Shown here in pieces: positions 8,326 through 16,190 of a stretch of DNA of 64,000 nucleotides (the first letter of the stretch is position 1; each line of letters begins with the position of its first letter). Source of the DNA: Leptospirales bacterium (GTDB taxonomy: Bacteria > Spirochaetota > Leptospiria > Leptospirales > Leptospiraceae); NCBI GenBank assembly GCA_013297885.1, contig JAAFIR010000009.1, positions 67,001-131,000 on the forward strand. The letters run 5' to 3'. The notes under the pieces were generated by a model, which worked only from the letters and a program-made list of their open reading frames with translations, was not told where the DNA came from and ran no database searches. Position numbers and translations under genes: made by a program.

Positions 8326-9009
8326 TTGAAAATTCCCAAATTACTTTTAGTTGAAGATGATAAAACACTCGGACTTAGCTTAAAGGAAAGACTATCTAAA
8401 GAAGGATATAAAATTATCTTAGCAGATACAATTTTTAAAGCAAAAATTGAATTAGAAAAATTTAAACCTGATTTAATTATTTTAGATGTTGGACTTCCAG
8501 ATGGAAATGGGTTTGAATTTGCAAAAAGTTTAAAAAATCCCCCACCTTTTTTATTTTTAACAGCAATGTCTACAGCAGAAGATAGATTAAAAGGTTTTGA
8601 AATAGGAGCTGAAGAATATATACCAAAACCTTTTCACTTAAAAGAGCTTTTGCTTAGGCTCAGTCATGTATTAAATGCACATAAACATGTTTCCGAATCA
8701 CTTGAGTCTATTTATACTTTTAAAAATTTTAATATTAATTTTGAAAAATTTGAGATTCAAGATAACAGGGGTGCAATCATTTCACTCACGGCACGCGATA
8801 GTAATCTATTAAAACTACTAATTGAAGAAAAAGATAAAGTTGTTAGTAGAGACTTAATATTAGACAAATTATGGGGTGAAGAAAATTTTCCAACAAACAG
8901 AACAATTGATAATGCAATAGTTAGACTTAGACAAGCATTTGGAAAAGATGGTTCTAAGTTTATTAAATCAATTAGATCAGTTGGATATAGATGGGTAGGT
9001 GAAGATTGA
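8326..9009 (+). CDS. hemR: OmpR-family response regulator, HemR-like
   Basis: 227 residues from a TTG start four bases after the kinase stop. The receiver domain has the acidic pair DD (11-12), phospho-acceptor Asp54 (LIILDVGLPDGNG), a Thr near 79 (LTAMS) and Lys in PKPF. The C-terminal winged helix (about 130-227) ends with NRTIDNAIVRLRQAFGKDGSKFIKSIRSVGYRW, the standard OmpR/PhoB recognition and wing segment. HemR in Leptospira binds spaced direct repeats of TGACA; I saw no such pair in the 7392-7434 upstream gap. The stop overlaps the TTG start of hemE. Confidence 0.88.
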   Translation: MKIPKLLLVEDDKTLGLSLKERLSKEGYKIILADTIFKAKIELEKFKPDLIILDVGLPDGNGFEFAKSLKNPPPFLFLTAMSTAEDRLKGFEIGAEEYIPKPFHLKELLLRLSHVLNAHKHVSESLESIYTFKNFNINFEKFEIQDNRGAIISLTARDSNLLKLLIEEKDKVVSRDLILDKLWGEENFPTNRTIDNAIVRLRQAFGKDGSKFIKSIRSVGYRWVGED

Positions 9010-10028
9010 ACCAAAGATTTCAAAATGCTTTAAACAGAATTGAACAACCCGTTCCTCCAATTTGGATGATGCGTCAAGCAGGTCGTTACCATAAACACTA
9101 CCAAAATCTTAGAGCCAAATATTCCTTTTCAGAATTATGTAAAATTCCTGAAATAGCTGCAGAAGTTGCTTTTGGTCCAGTAAAAGATTTTGATTTTGAT
9201 TTAGCCATTTTATTTTCAGATTTACTTTTTCCTTTAGAAGGACTTGGAATGGGATTAGAATATACTGAAAAAGGTCCTGTTTTAGGATTCCAATTAACTC
9301 TAGAAAATTTTCCAAAATTAAAAAGTTCTGAAGAAGCAATTGAATTTATGAAATTTCAAAAAGACGCTGTAAAATTTACAAGAGAATTAATTCCCCAAGA
9401 TAAGTCGCTAATTGGTTTTGTTGGTGGTTCTTGGACTTTATTTACTTATGCAACTCAAAATAAACATGATGGAAGTTTGACTTTTTCTAAAACTGCAATT
9501 GAACTTAGAGAAAAATTTTTACCAATTATTGAAGAAGTTTTAACAAAAAATATAAAATTTCAGTTAGATGCTGGAGCAGAAGTAGTAATGATTTTGGATA
9601 CCGCGGCAGGCGAATTGAGCCCAATTATGTTTAATGAAATCATTTTACCTTTTTTAAATAAGATATCCAAAATATATCCAAATAAAATTGGTTATTATAC
9701 GAAAAATTCTACTGAGGAGCAAATTTTATCTGTTTTAGAAAAAACAAATGTTTCAGGAGTAGGTTTTGATCATAGAATGAATTTAAAAACGATTTTAGAA
9801 AAAAATAAAAAAGGATTTACTCAAGGAAATTTTGATCAATCACTTTTGTTTTTAGAAGAAGATGAATTTAAAAAAGAATTAAAAAAATTTATTATTCCTC
9901 TAAAAGAACTTGAACTTCAAAATCGACTGGGTTGGATTTCTGGCCTTGGTCATGGAATTTTACCTAAAACTCCTGAATCAAATGTAAAATTATTTGTTGA
10001 TACAATAAGAGAGGAATTTTCAAAATGA
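9006..10028 (+). CDS. hemE: Uroporphyrinogen decarboxylase
   Basis: 340 residues, normal family length. HemE removes four acetate carboxyls from uroporphyrinogen III to give coproporphyrinogen III in cytosolic heme synthesis. The N terminus carries PPIWMMRQAGR with the substrate-binding RQAGR at 23-27, and the catalytic aspartate in LFSDLLFP (Asp72) is present, as are VGGSWTLFTY and the C-terminal LGHGILPKTP. It starts at TTG (9006), overlapping the regulator stop as TTGA; no better in-frame ATG lies near. Its stop overlaps the ATG of hemN, implying translational coupling. Confidence 0.97.
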   Translation: MNQRFQNALNRIEQPVPPIWMMRQAGRYHKHYQNLRAKYSFSELCKIPEIAAEVAFGPVKDFDFDLAILFSDLLFPLEGLGMGLEYTEKGPVLGFQLTLENFPKLKSSEEAIEFMKFQKDAVKFTRELIPQDKSLIGFVGGSWTLFTYATQNKHDGSLTFSKTAIELREKFLPIIEEVLTKNIKFQLDAGAEVVMILDTAAGELSPIMFNEIILPFLNKISKIYPNKIGYYTKNSTEEQILSVLEKTNVSGVGFDHRMNLKTILEKNKKGFTQGNFDQSLLFLEEDEFKKELKKFIIPLKELELQNRLGWISGLGHGILPKTPESNVKLFVDTIREEFSK

Positions 10029-11362
10029 GTTTAATTTCAAAATATGATGTTCCTGCGCCTAGATATACCAGCTACCCTACTGTTCCATATTGGTCAGAAA
10101 ATCCTAGTACTGATACATGGATAAAACATGTTAATCAAAGTCTTGAAAAAGAAGATTCTAAATTTGCGATCTACTTACATATTCCTTTTTGTGAAACTTT
10201 ATGCAGTTTCTGTGGTTGTAATACTTCTATCACAAAAAATCATTTAGTAGAAGAACCTTATATAGAAAATATTCTCAAAGAATTTGAGATGTATTTAAAA
10301 AGAGTTCCAAATTTAAAAAATAGACAACTTCTTGAACTTCATTTAGGCGGTGGAACTCCGACTTATTTATCGGAAAAAAATTTAGAATCCCTTTTAACAC
10401 CAATCCTCTCAAAATTAAATATTGCAGATGAAAAACATTTTTCTTTAGAAGTTGATCCCCGCAGAACAAGAAAAGATCAATTAGAAATTCTTTTTCAGTT
10501 GGGTTTTAGGAGAATAAGTTTAGGTGTTCAAGATTTTGATTCGGAAGTACAAAGATTAATCAATAGAGAACAACCTTATGAACAGACAAAATATATTACA
10601 GAAATAGCTCGAGAAATTGGTTATACTTCTGTAAATTTTGATTTAATTTATGGTTTACCAAAACAAACTGAAGAGTCAATTTTTGAAACAGTAAAACAAA
10701 CTTTAAAATTAAAACCAGATAGAATTGCTTTTTATTCTTATGCACATGTTCCTTGGCTAAAAGCCTCTCAAAGATTGTTCACTGAAGATGATTTACCAAA
10801 AGGACATGATAAAAGAAATTTATATGAAAATTCAAGAAGACAATTTGAAGAATTTGGGTATGTTGAAATTGGTATGGATCATTTTGCTTTATCAACAGAT
10901 TCATTATACAAAGCTGTAAAAGATAAAACGATTCATAGAAACTTTATGGGATATACAGACAGAAGAACCGATTTACTTTTGGGACTTGGAGTTTCAGCTA
11001 TTTCTGATTCATGGACATGTTTTCATCAAAATGAAAAAATTTTAAAAAAATACCAAAAACAAATTTCTGAAAATCAAATTCCAACTTTACGTGGACATAT
11101 TTTATCTGAAGAAGATTTACTCATTAGAAAATCAATTTTAGAATTAACAACAAGATGGAAAGTAAAAGTAAAAGAAGTTTTTGTAGATGAAATAAAAAAT
11201 TATTTATTTCAAATGGAATTAGATAATTTAATTATTTGGAATGAAAACGAATTAGAAATTCTTGAAAAAGGGAAACCTTTTCTTAGAAATGTATGTATGG
11301 GACTTGATTTAAAACTCAGAAAAAATTCACCTGAAGTTAAAGTTTTCTCACAATCAATTTGA
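10025..11362 (+). CDS. hemN: Oxygen-independent coproporphyrinogen III dehydrogenase
   Basis: 445 residues, a radical-SAM enzyme that oxidatively decarboxylates coproporphyrinogen III to protoporphyrinogen IX without oxygen. The [4Fe-4S] cluster motif is C56-x3-C60-x2-C63, followed by GCN, and the N terminus has PRYTSYPTVPYW, diagnostic of true HemN rather than HemW. LHLGGGTPTYL and SLGVQDFDSEVQ follow as SAM and substrate motifs. ATG overlaps the hemE stop. It overlaps the convergent 11354 gene by 9 nt. Having HemN next to hemE suggests heme synthesis under low oxygen. Confidence 0.97.
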   Translation: MSLISKYDVPAPRYTSYPTVPYWSENPSTDTWIKHVNQSLEKEDSKFAIYLHIPFCETLCSFCGCNTSITKNHLVEEPYIENILKEFEMYLKRVPNLKNRQLLELHLGGGTPTYLSEKNLESLLTPILSKLNIADEKHFSLEVDPRRTRKDQLEILFQLGFRRISLGVQDFDSEVQRLINREQPYEQTKYITEIAREIGYTSVNFDLIYGLPKQTEESIFETVKQTLKLKPDRIAFYSYAHVPWLKASQRLFTEDDLPKGHDKRNLYENSRRQFEEFGYVEIGMDHFALSTDSLYKAVKDKTIHRNFMGYTDRRTDLLLGLGVSAISDSWTCFHQNEKILKKYQKQISENQIPTLRGHILSEEDLLIRKSILELTTRWKVKVKEVFVDEIKNYLFQMELDNLIIWNENELEILEKGKPFLRNVCMGLDLKLRKNSPEVKVFSQSI

Positions 11363-11911
11363 AACAGATTCATTTAAAAATTGAATTAATTCAATTCCTG
11401 ACTCTTTTCTAAAAAAAAGTGATTTGTTCTTTTTATAAAAAATTTTTTCTTCAATACTAGCTTTATTATTTAAATAAGCGAAAAAAACTGGATCTGATTT
11501 TATTCTCCAATTTTCATCCTCTTTTACTAATTTTAAAATTGCTCCAATTGATTTTTTTGAATTCATCGAAAATAAAATTTCTTCATTTAAAGAAAAATAT
11601 TTGCTTAACTCTAAATCATCTGCTATTGATAGAAATTTTTCTAGTTTAATAATTTCAGATTCATTCCATGAAAATTTTTTTCTAAGAATTGAACCTCGTA
11701 TGATCATATCTGCCCCTGTAAAATAATCTTTAGAAGATTTAATTGGTAATCTATCAATATATTTTTTTCGAGGTTCAAAATAATCCCATTCAGAATCAGT
11801 CATATTTTTTTTAAATTCTAAAAATTTATTCTTATTCGAAATAAATTTTTCAATTTGGTTTTTGGGAAAAATAGATAAAACAAAGAATAAAAATATAATA
11901 TTAATTTTCAT
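11354..11911 (-). CDS. Secreted hypothetical protein
   Basis: 185 residues with an N-terminal hydrophobic signal (residues 2-15, INIIFLFFVLSIFP) and no lipobox cysteine. The rest is charged and mainly helical, without cysteines. There are no recognisable domain motifs. It lies alone on the minus strand, convergent with hemN by a 9-nt overlap. It is probably a periplasmic protein specific to this lineage. The coding call rests on the clean signal peptide and the uninterrupted frame. Confidence 0.6.
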   Translation of the reverse strand: MKINIIFLFFVLSIFPKNQIEKFISNKNKFLEFKKNMTDSEWDYFEPRKKYIDRLPIKSSKDYFTGADMIIRGSILRKKFSWNESEIIKLEKFLSIADDLELSKYFSLNEEILFSMNSKKSIGAILKLVKEDENWRIKSDPVFFAYLNNKASIEEKIFYKKNKSLFFRKESGIELIQFLNESVSN

Positions 11912-12009
11912 TTAATAAAAATTGTAACATTAGAAGTTTATTTTTTTTCAAGTAAAATATTTTTTTGTTTCAAAAATCTTGTTTTCTAAAATTCATATTC
12001 TAAGAACAA

Positions 12010-12468
12010 ATGAACCAGATTGATTTACAAAAAACAGAAATTTATTTTTTTATCGCGTTACTTTTTGCTGGATTTATATTATTTTTATTTTATATTAAAT
12101 CAAAAATGAAACCAAATGAAGCAGTTTTAAATTTAACAAATGAAAAGAATTTAAAACCAAAAATTGCAACTGATGTTTTAGAAGTTTTTGATTATCTAGG
12201 AACAAAAATTATGCATGAAAATGGAACTTATACTGTTAATTTTGAAGGTAAAGTTGCATTTTTTAAATCATGGGATATACTTCCTGTCAAATTTCAAAAA
12301 ATGGTTTTGGAACTTGAGGATAGATCTAAAAAAGCACAAGAAAAAGGAGATTATTTTTTAGAAATTTTAAACGGAGTTTATAAACTTACATTACCCAATG
12401 GAAAAACAAAAAAATATAAAAGACTAGAAGACATCCCTGCAGATATAAGAAAAATTATTGGGAAATAG
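12010..12468 (+). CDS. Small membrane-anchored hypothetical protein
   Basis: 152 residues: a short N-terminal segment, one TM helix (about 11-30, IYFFIALLFAGFILFLFYI) and a soluble domain of about 110 residues. That domain contains two similar halves around 'TYTVNFEGKVAFFKSWDILPVKFQKM' and 'VYKLTLPNGKTKKYKRLEDIPADIRKI'. Both read as a beta-hairpin followed by a 'DIP.(D/K)' turn, suggesting an internal duplication. No family was recognised. The end overlaps the convergent 12455 gene by 14 nt. Confidence 0.6.
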   Translation: MNQIDLQKTEIYFFIALLFAGFILFLFYIKSKMKPNEAVLNLTNEKNLKPKIATDVLEVFDYLGTKIMHENGTYTVNFEGKVAFFKSWDILPVKFQKMVLELEDRSKKAQEKGDYFLEILNGVYKLTLPNGKTKKYKRLEDIPADIRKIIGK

Positions 12469-14227
12469 TTTTAGGTAAAAAAAATAATAAATCAACCCTA
12501 TCATTTCTTTCTTGTAAGTAATCATTATCTGCTGTAAAAAATGGTTCAACTTCTCCAAAACCTCGATAGGTATACCTTCCAAAGTCTTTTTCTATTCCAA
12601 AAATTTCTTTATAAATAAATTTTGCTCTGTTTTCTGTTTTTTTCATATTTTGTAAATTATCACCAGATTGTTTTGAATGAGATTGAATTTCCACTTTATA
12701 ACCAGGAAATTTTTTAATTATACTTTTAAATTCAGAAATATAATTTGATTGATCTTTACTAAAAATTGATTCTGGAATTGAAACCCTTAATTTATTTTGG
12801 TGAAAATTTACCATAACTCCAGTTTTAAATTCTTTTACTTTATAAAATTTTAGTTGATCTAATTCATTTCTAAAAGAAAAAATTATTTCTAAATCAGCAT
12901 TTGAATGTATTAAAATACCTTTATCTGAAAAACCTTCCCAGAAAATTTTATTTGGTTGTCCAATTCCTCTAAATTTTTTAAAAATTATTTTTTTTGAAAC
13001 CCCACCAACTTTATAATTTTGTAAAATACTAATTTTCCAAGTTTTGATTTTTAAGTTTTCTACTTTTGGAAAAATTTCTAAAATATCGTTATCAAAATTT
13101 GAATCAGGTGTAAATTCTTTTGGAGAGATTAAGAACTCAATTTGTTTATTAACAGTATTAATTTCAATTTTTTTTAAAGAAGATTCAACTTCATTTTTAC
13201 CTAAATTAAATTTAGCATTATAAAAATATATTCCATCTGATAATAATTTTCCCTTATCGTTTTTTCCATCCCAAAGTAATATGTGTGGAGTTGAATTTCC
13301 AAAAAAACTCTTTATAATTTCTTTTTTTTCTTTATCTAATATATAAATTTCTAATTTCCAATTTTGAATATTTTTTTCACCATTTAAAATTTTAAATTCT
13401 ACAGTGTCTTTTAACTTATCATTATCAGGAGAAAAACTTGAAATATTTGTTTGAACATCAAAATTATTATTTGACCTTGATAAATAAATATTCTCTAAAC
13501 TTATAGAAAAAGAATTTTCTGAAAAATCCTCCCCTTTAAGGGTATAAGTATAAACTCCTTCTTTTTGGAGAATTCCTCTATCATCTTTTCCATCCCAAGA
13601 TAAAATTTTAGGAATAGTTCTTGTGTCCCAGGTATAAGTCTTTACAATTAGACCAGAGTCATTTACTATTGAACCAAACCATCTATCAGAATTTTCAGAA
13701 ATCAAATCTTGTTTAATATTTACAGAGTCCCAAACTTTATCATTGTTTGGAGTGAAATATTTATTTTCTGAAAAAAGTTTTGCATAAGGTGAAATTGTGT
13801 CTACATAAATAGTTACAACTTCACTTGAAAACTCTTTTTTATTTAAATCTATAATTTTTAATTGGTAATTATATCTTCCATCAGGAATTGGTTTTCCTAA
13901 ATTATCAGTTCCATACCAAATGAGCTCTTTAGGTAAATAAATTTCTAACCCAACAAATTCATTTTCTTTTACTAACCAAGAAGTCAAAAAACTTTTTTTG
14001 TTTTGCCTTCTTTTGTCTGCTTGAATTAATTTTACAATTCTATTTGATTCGTCAGTTATACTTAAACTAAAATCAGAAATTTTATCTAAATTGGAATCAA
14101 TTTTAAAAAGTATAAAATCGTTTATTCCGTCATGATTTGGACTTAAAAAAACTTTATCTGTAGAGATTTTTGTTTCAGAATAAATCCCAAAACAAATTAA
14201 AAATAATACTAATTTCAAAACTTGCAC
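12455..14227 (-). CDS. Large exported protein with FlgD/CHU_C-like Ig repeats and an OmpA-like C-terminal domain
   Basis: 590 residues with a signal peptide (1-18, VLKLVLFLICFGIYS). Blocks of the form 'LSPNHDGINDFILFKID', 'FTPNNDKVWDSVNIKQD', 'FSPDNDKLKDTVEF' and 'FTPDSNFDNDILEI' recur about every 115 residues. Each is followed by 'W.G.D..G....DG.Y.Y', as in FlgD-like Ig folds of exported spirochaete proteins. The last 120 residues resemble an OmpA peptidoglycan-binding domain (GYKVEIQSHSKQSGDN, RAKFIYKEIFG, GFGEVEPFFTADNDYLQERNDRVDLLF). It is likely an envelope scaffold. It follows the 14228 TPR-like gene in the same orientation with no gap. Confidence 0.78.
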   Translation of the reverse strand: MQVLKLVLFLICFGIYSETKISTDKVFLSPNHDGINDFILFKIDSNLDKISDFSLSITDESNRIVKLIQADKRRQNKKSFLTSWLVKENEFVGLEIYLPKELIWYGTDNLGKPIPDGRYNYQLKIIDLNKKEFSSEVVTIYVDTISPYAKLFSENKYFTPNNDKVWDSVNIKQDLISENSDRWFGSIVNDSGLIVKTYTWDTRTIPKILSWDGKDDRGILQKEGVYTYTLKGEDFSENSFSISLENIYLSRSNNNFDVQTNISSFSPDNDKLKDTVEFKILNGEKNIQNWKLEIYILDKEKKEIIKSFFGNSTPHILLWDGKNDKGKLLSDGIYFYNAKFNLGKNEVESSLKKIEINTVNKQIEFLISPKEFTPDSNFDNDILEIFPKVENLKIKTWKISILQNYKVGGVSKKIIFKKFRGIGQPNKIFWEGFSDKGILIHSNADLEIIFSFRNELDQLKFYKVKEFKTGVMVNFHQNKLRVSIPESIFSKDQSNYISEFKSIIKKFPGYKVEIQSHSKQSGDNLQNMKKTENRAKFIYKEIFGIEKDFGRYTYRGFGEVEPFFTADNDYLQERNDRVDLLFFLPKTISQ

Positions 14228-15154
14228 CTAATAATTTATATTTATCTTTTTATCTAAAATTTCTGGATTGATTTCGTTAATTTTTAATTTTATTTTTTTT
14301 TGTAATTCAGGATTAACTCTAATAAAAAAACTATCTAACAGTATTAAAGAAATAGTTAAAATTCTAGTTTTGATTTTAAAAATAATTTCTTCCTTTTCAG
14401 TATCCAGTCCAATACTTAACCTATCAATTTCTTTTAAATAAAAATTTACTTCTTCTTTTGTAAATTCAATTTCATCAGAAAGATAATTTTTTAAAATTAA
14501 AGATACAGGTAGATAATACTTTATTTTTATTTCATCAGTATAAATTTCTTTAAGTTCTAAAATTGTATCTTTAATTGGTTTTGCTTGAAGAATTTCTAAG
14601 TTTAAAACATCAATATCATTTAAAGCAGCTGTTTTAAAATATATTCTACTTTTAGATTCTTCACCAAGGTGGTATAAACATTCACTTAGATAAAATAAAT
14701 TTTCTACAGTTAGCTCGTAGTATTTTTTTTGGTAATTTAATATTTCTAAAGCATTTTTATAATCACCAATTGTAGTTAAACACATTGTCAAATTTGTTAA
14801 AACTTCTCTAGAAAGACCAGCAATTCCTTCTTTTTGGTATGCTAGTCTGAATTGTGTGGAGCTTTCTGTTAAAATACAATTTGTAAGTGAAAAATATGAT
14901 TCTGTTTTTGGATAATTTCTTTTTTTTAATTCTAGAACGAACTCGTTAAATAATTTAACTAAAAGATTTCCTCTGAGTTTTCCTTCTTTGGTATTTAAAA
15001 TGGTATCAATTCTGTTGTCCCAATAACTGGATATAAAATATCCAGTTATAAAATTGATGTTATTTGGGTCTTCGTCTAAAAGTTCAGAAAAAATAGATTT
15101 TGCGTTTTCGAATTCTCCTTCTTTTAATTTTTTATTACTTTCATCGAACTTTAT
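14228..15154 (-). CDS. TPR-like protein with an apparent ATA start codon
   Basis: The reading frame is open well upstream of its first conventional start (TTG at 14791), back to 15166. The extra 121 codons look coding: FDESNKKLKEGEFENAKSIF and SELLDEDPNNINFITGYF are a textbook TPR-like helix pair, so the gene starts near 15154. A strong AGGAGG (15159-15164) lies right after the upstream hpf stop. Four bases later in this frame comes ATA-AAG-TTC; no ATG, GTG or TTG is at that place. From ATA the product has 308 residues of alpha-helical repeats, with further TPR-like units (YKNALEILNYQKKYYEL, LYHLGEESKSRIYFKTAAL). It probably acts with the large envelope protein downstream. Confidence 0.7.
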   Translation of the reverse strand: MKFDESNKKLKEGEFENAKSIFSELLDEDPNNINFITGYFISSYWDNRIDTILNTKEGKLRGNLLVKLFNEFVLELKKRNYPKTESYFSLTNCILTESSTQFRLAYQKEGIAGLSREVLTNLTMCLTTIGDYKNALEILNYQKKYYELTVENLFYLSECLYHLGEESKSRIYFKTAALNDIDVLNLEILQAKPIKDTILELKEIYTDEIKIKYYLPVSLILKNYLSDEIEFTKEEVNFYLKEIDRLSIGLDTEKEEIIFKIKTRILTISLILLDSFFIRVNPELQKKIKLKINEINPEILDKKININY

Positions 15155-15158
15155 GACC

Positions 15159-15164
15159 CCTCCT
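15159..15164 (-). promoter_or_regulatory. Strong Shine-Dalgarno AGGAGG preceding a non-standard start
   Basis: AGGAGGGG begins just after the hpf stop codon (TAG, 15167-15169). The base after a four-base spacer begins ATA in the frame of the TPR-like gene. The only nearby ATG (15142-15144) is in another frame and reaches a stop after six codons, so it cannot be the start. Confidence 0.7.
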
Positions 15165-15166
15165 AA

Positions 15167-15457
15167 CTAGGAATGTGCGGCTTTTTTATCATGAAAACGG
15201 TTGAGCTGCCTTTCAATCTTCGTCTCCAGACCATCTATACAGGCATAGATATCCTTAGAAACATTATGGGCATTAAAACTATTATGATCGCCATGCACAT
15301 TCATATTGATATGAATTTCGTTGTGAACTTTTTGAAAAGAAACTTCACATGAAATAATCTTATGTAAAAACTTGCTTATTCTTTCAAGCTTTTTTGTTGC
15401 ATATTCTTCAGCGGTTTGAGAGTGGTCTAAGTGTTTCCAAGTATATTTAATTTTCAT
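15167..15457 (-). CDS. hpf: Ribosome hibernation promoting factor (short HPF/YfiA type)
   Basis: 96 residues, the size of short HPF. The sequence opens MKIKYTWKHLDHSQTAEEYATKKLERISKF and continues with the alternating strand pattern EVSFQKVHNEIHINMNVHG, then DIYACIDGLETKIERQLNRFHDKK, the conserved second helix with its basic C-terminal end. Family members bind the 30S decoding centre and inactivate ribosomes in stationary phase. An AGGAG seven bases upstream supports the ATG at 15457. A weak minus-strand promoter, TTGACT (15510-15515) with GAGAAT (15488-15493), may drive it. It heads a run with the TPR-like and envelope genes. Confidence 0.93.
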   Translation of the reverse strand: MKIKYTWKHLDHSQTAEEYATKKLERISKFLHKIISCEVSFQKVHNEIHINMNVHGDHNSFNAHNVSKDIYACIDGLETKIERQLNRFHDKKAAHS

Positions 15458-15720
15458 CGTACATCTCCTGTAAATGTAATGACAAGGATTCTCATTTATT
15501 AAAAAACAAAGTCAAGCAGAAACAATTTTTTTTTAATAAATTTTTTTATTTTTTTTTATTTTATTTAAACCTTTTTTTTAAAGTCCAATCTTTACAAAAA
15601 CTAACCTTAAAAATTGTGGATTTATAAAGTGAATTATCAAATATTTAAGCTTATAGATTATGGCGAATTTTTCCATCATTTTTTTTTTGTATCTTGATTT
15701 TATATTCTACAAATGGAAAA

Positions 15721-15797
15721 ACCACGCTTTACGCTACTTCTTAAATCTTTTGACTAAAGTCAAAAGATTTAAGAAACGCTACAATCGTTTTCGCTAG
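15721..15797 (+). repeat. Structured dispersed repeat, copy 2 (minimal form)
   Basis: This is a compact copy that lacks the GGGCG outer end. A perfect inverted repeat has 18-base arms at 15738-15755 and 15758-15775 separated by two bases. It is flanked by ACCACGCTTTACGCTAC on the left and ACGCTACAATCGTTTTCGCT on the right. The right-hand module is the family's ACGCTTCAATC with one change. No coding frame is seen. Confidence 0.8.
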
Positions 15798-15868
15798 TAT
15801 TGAAAAATTCTTTAGGTAATCAAAACCGATAATTAGTTTTTATTCACAAAAATTTTTTTGTATTCAAA

Positions 15869-16025
15869 AGCGAGAGGGATTGAAGCGAAAATCCTTTTGC
15901 ATAAAGTTTTCAATTTATTTTAAACCAAATAGAATTTGCAAAAGATTGAAGCAAAAAGCCCGATTTTTTTATGTCAAAACAAATAAGTTTTTTTTAAATA
16001 AAAATTTACATAAAAAAACTCGCCC
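15869..16025 (-). repeat. Structured dispersed repeat, copy 3
   Basis: In the orientation opposite to copy 2, this copy runs from AGCGAGAGGGATTGAAGCG to ACTCGCCC. Two GATTGAAGC modules (15879-15887 and 15944-15952) flank CCTTTTGC (15893-15900) and GCAAAAG (15938-15944), which can pair. AAAGCCCG follows the second module, as in the other copies. Confidence 0.75.
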
Positions 16026-16190
16026 ATATCAATAACTAAATTCTTTGTTGGACATCATAGACTTGGAAAAAAAAAATTAAAAACAATCAAGAATAGAATT
16101 TGAGAAATTTTAATTTGATATAGCTAATAAAACATTTTTACTTAAAGAAAAATTCTTGAAGTTTTAGTTCAAAATTAATTAATTTGAATC

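Larger units (their letters stand above)
15458..16190. other. Intergenic region with two repeat copies
   Basis: This 733-base gap is between divergent genes. It holds the presumed hpf promoter near 15488-15515, repeat copy 2 (15721-15797) and copy 3 (15869-16025). The rest is AT-rich homopolymer sequence with no open frame or RNA gene that I can support. A promoter for the 16191 gene was not located. Confidence 0.6.
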
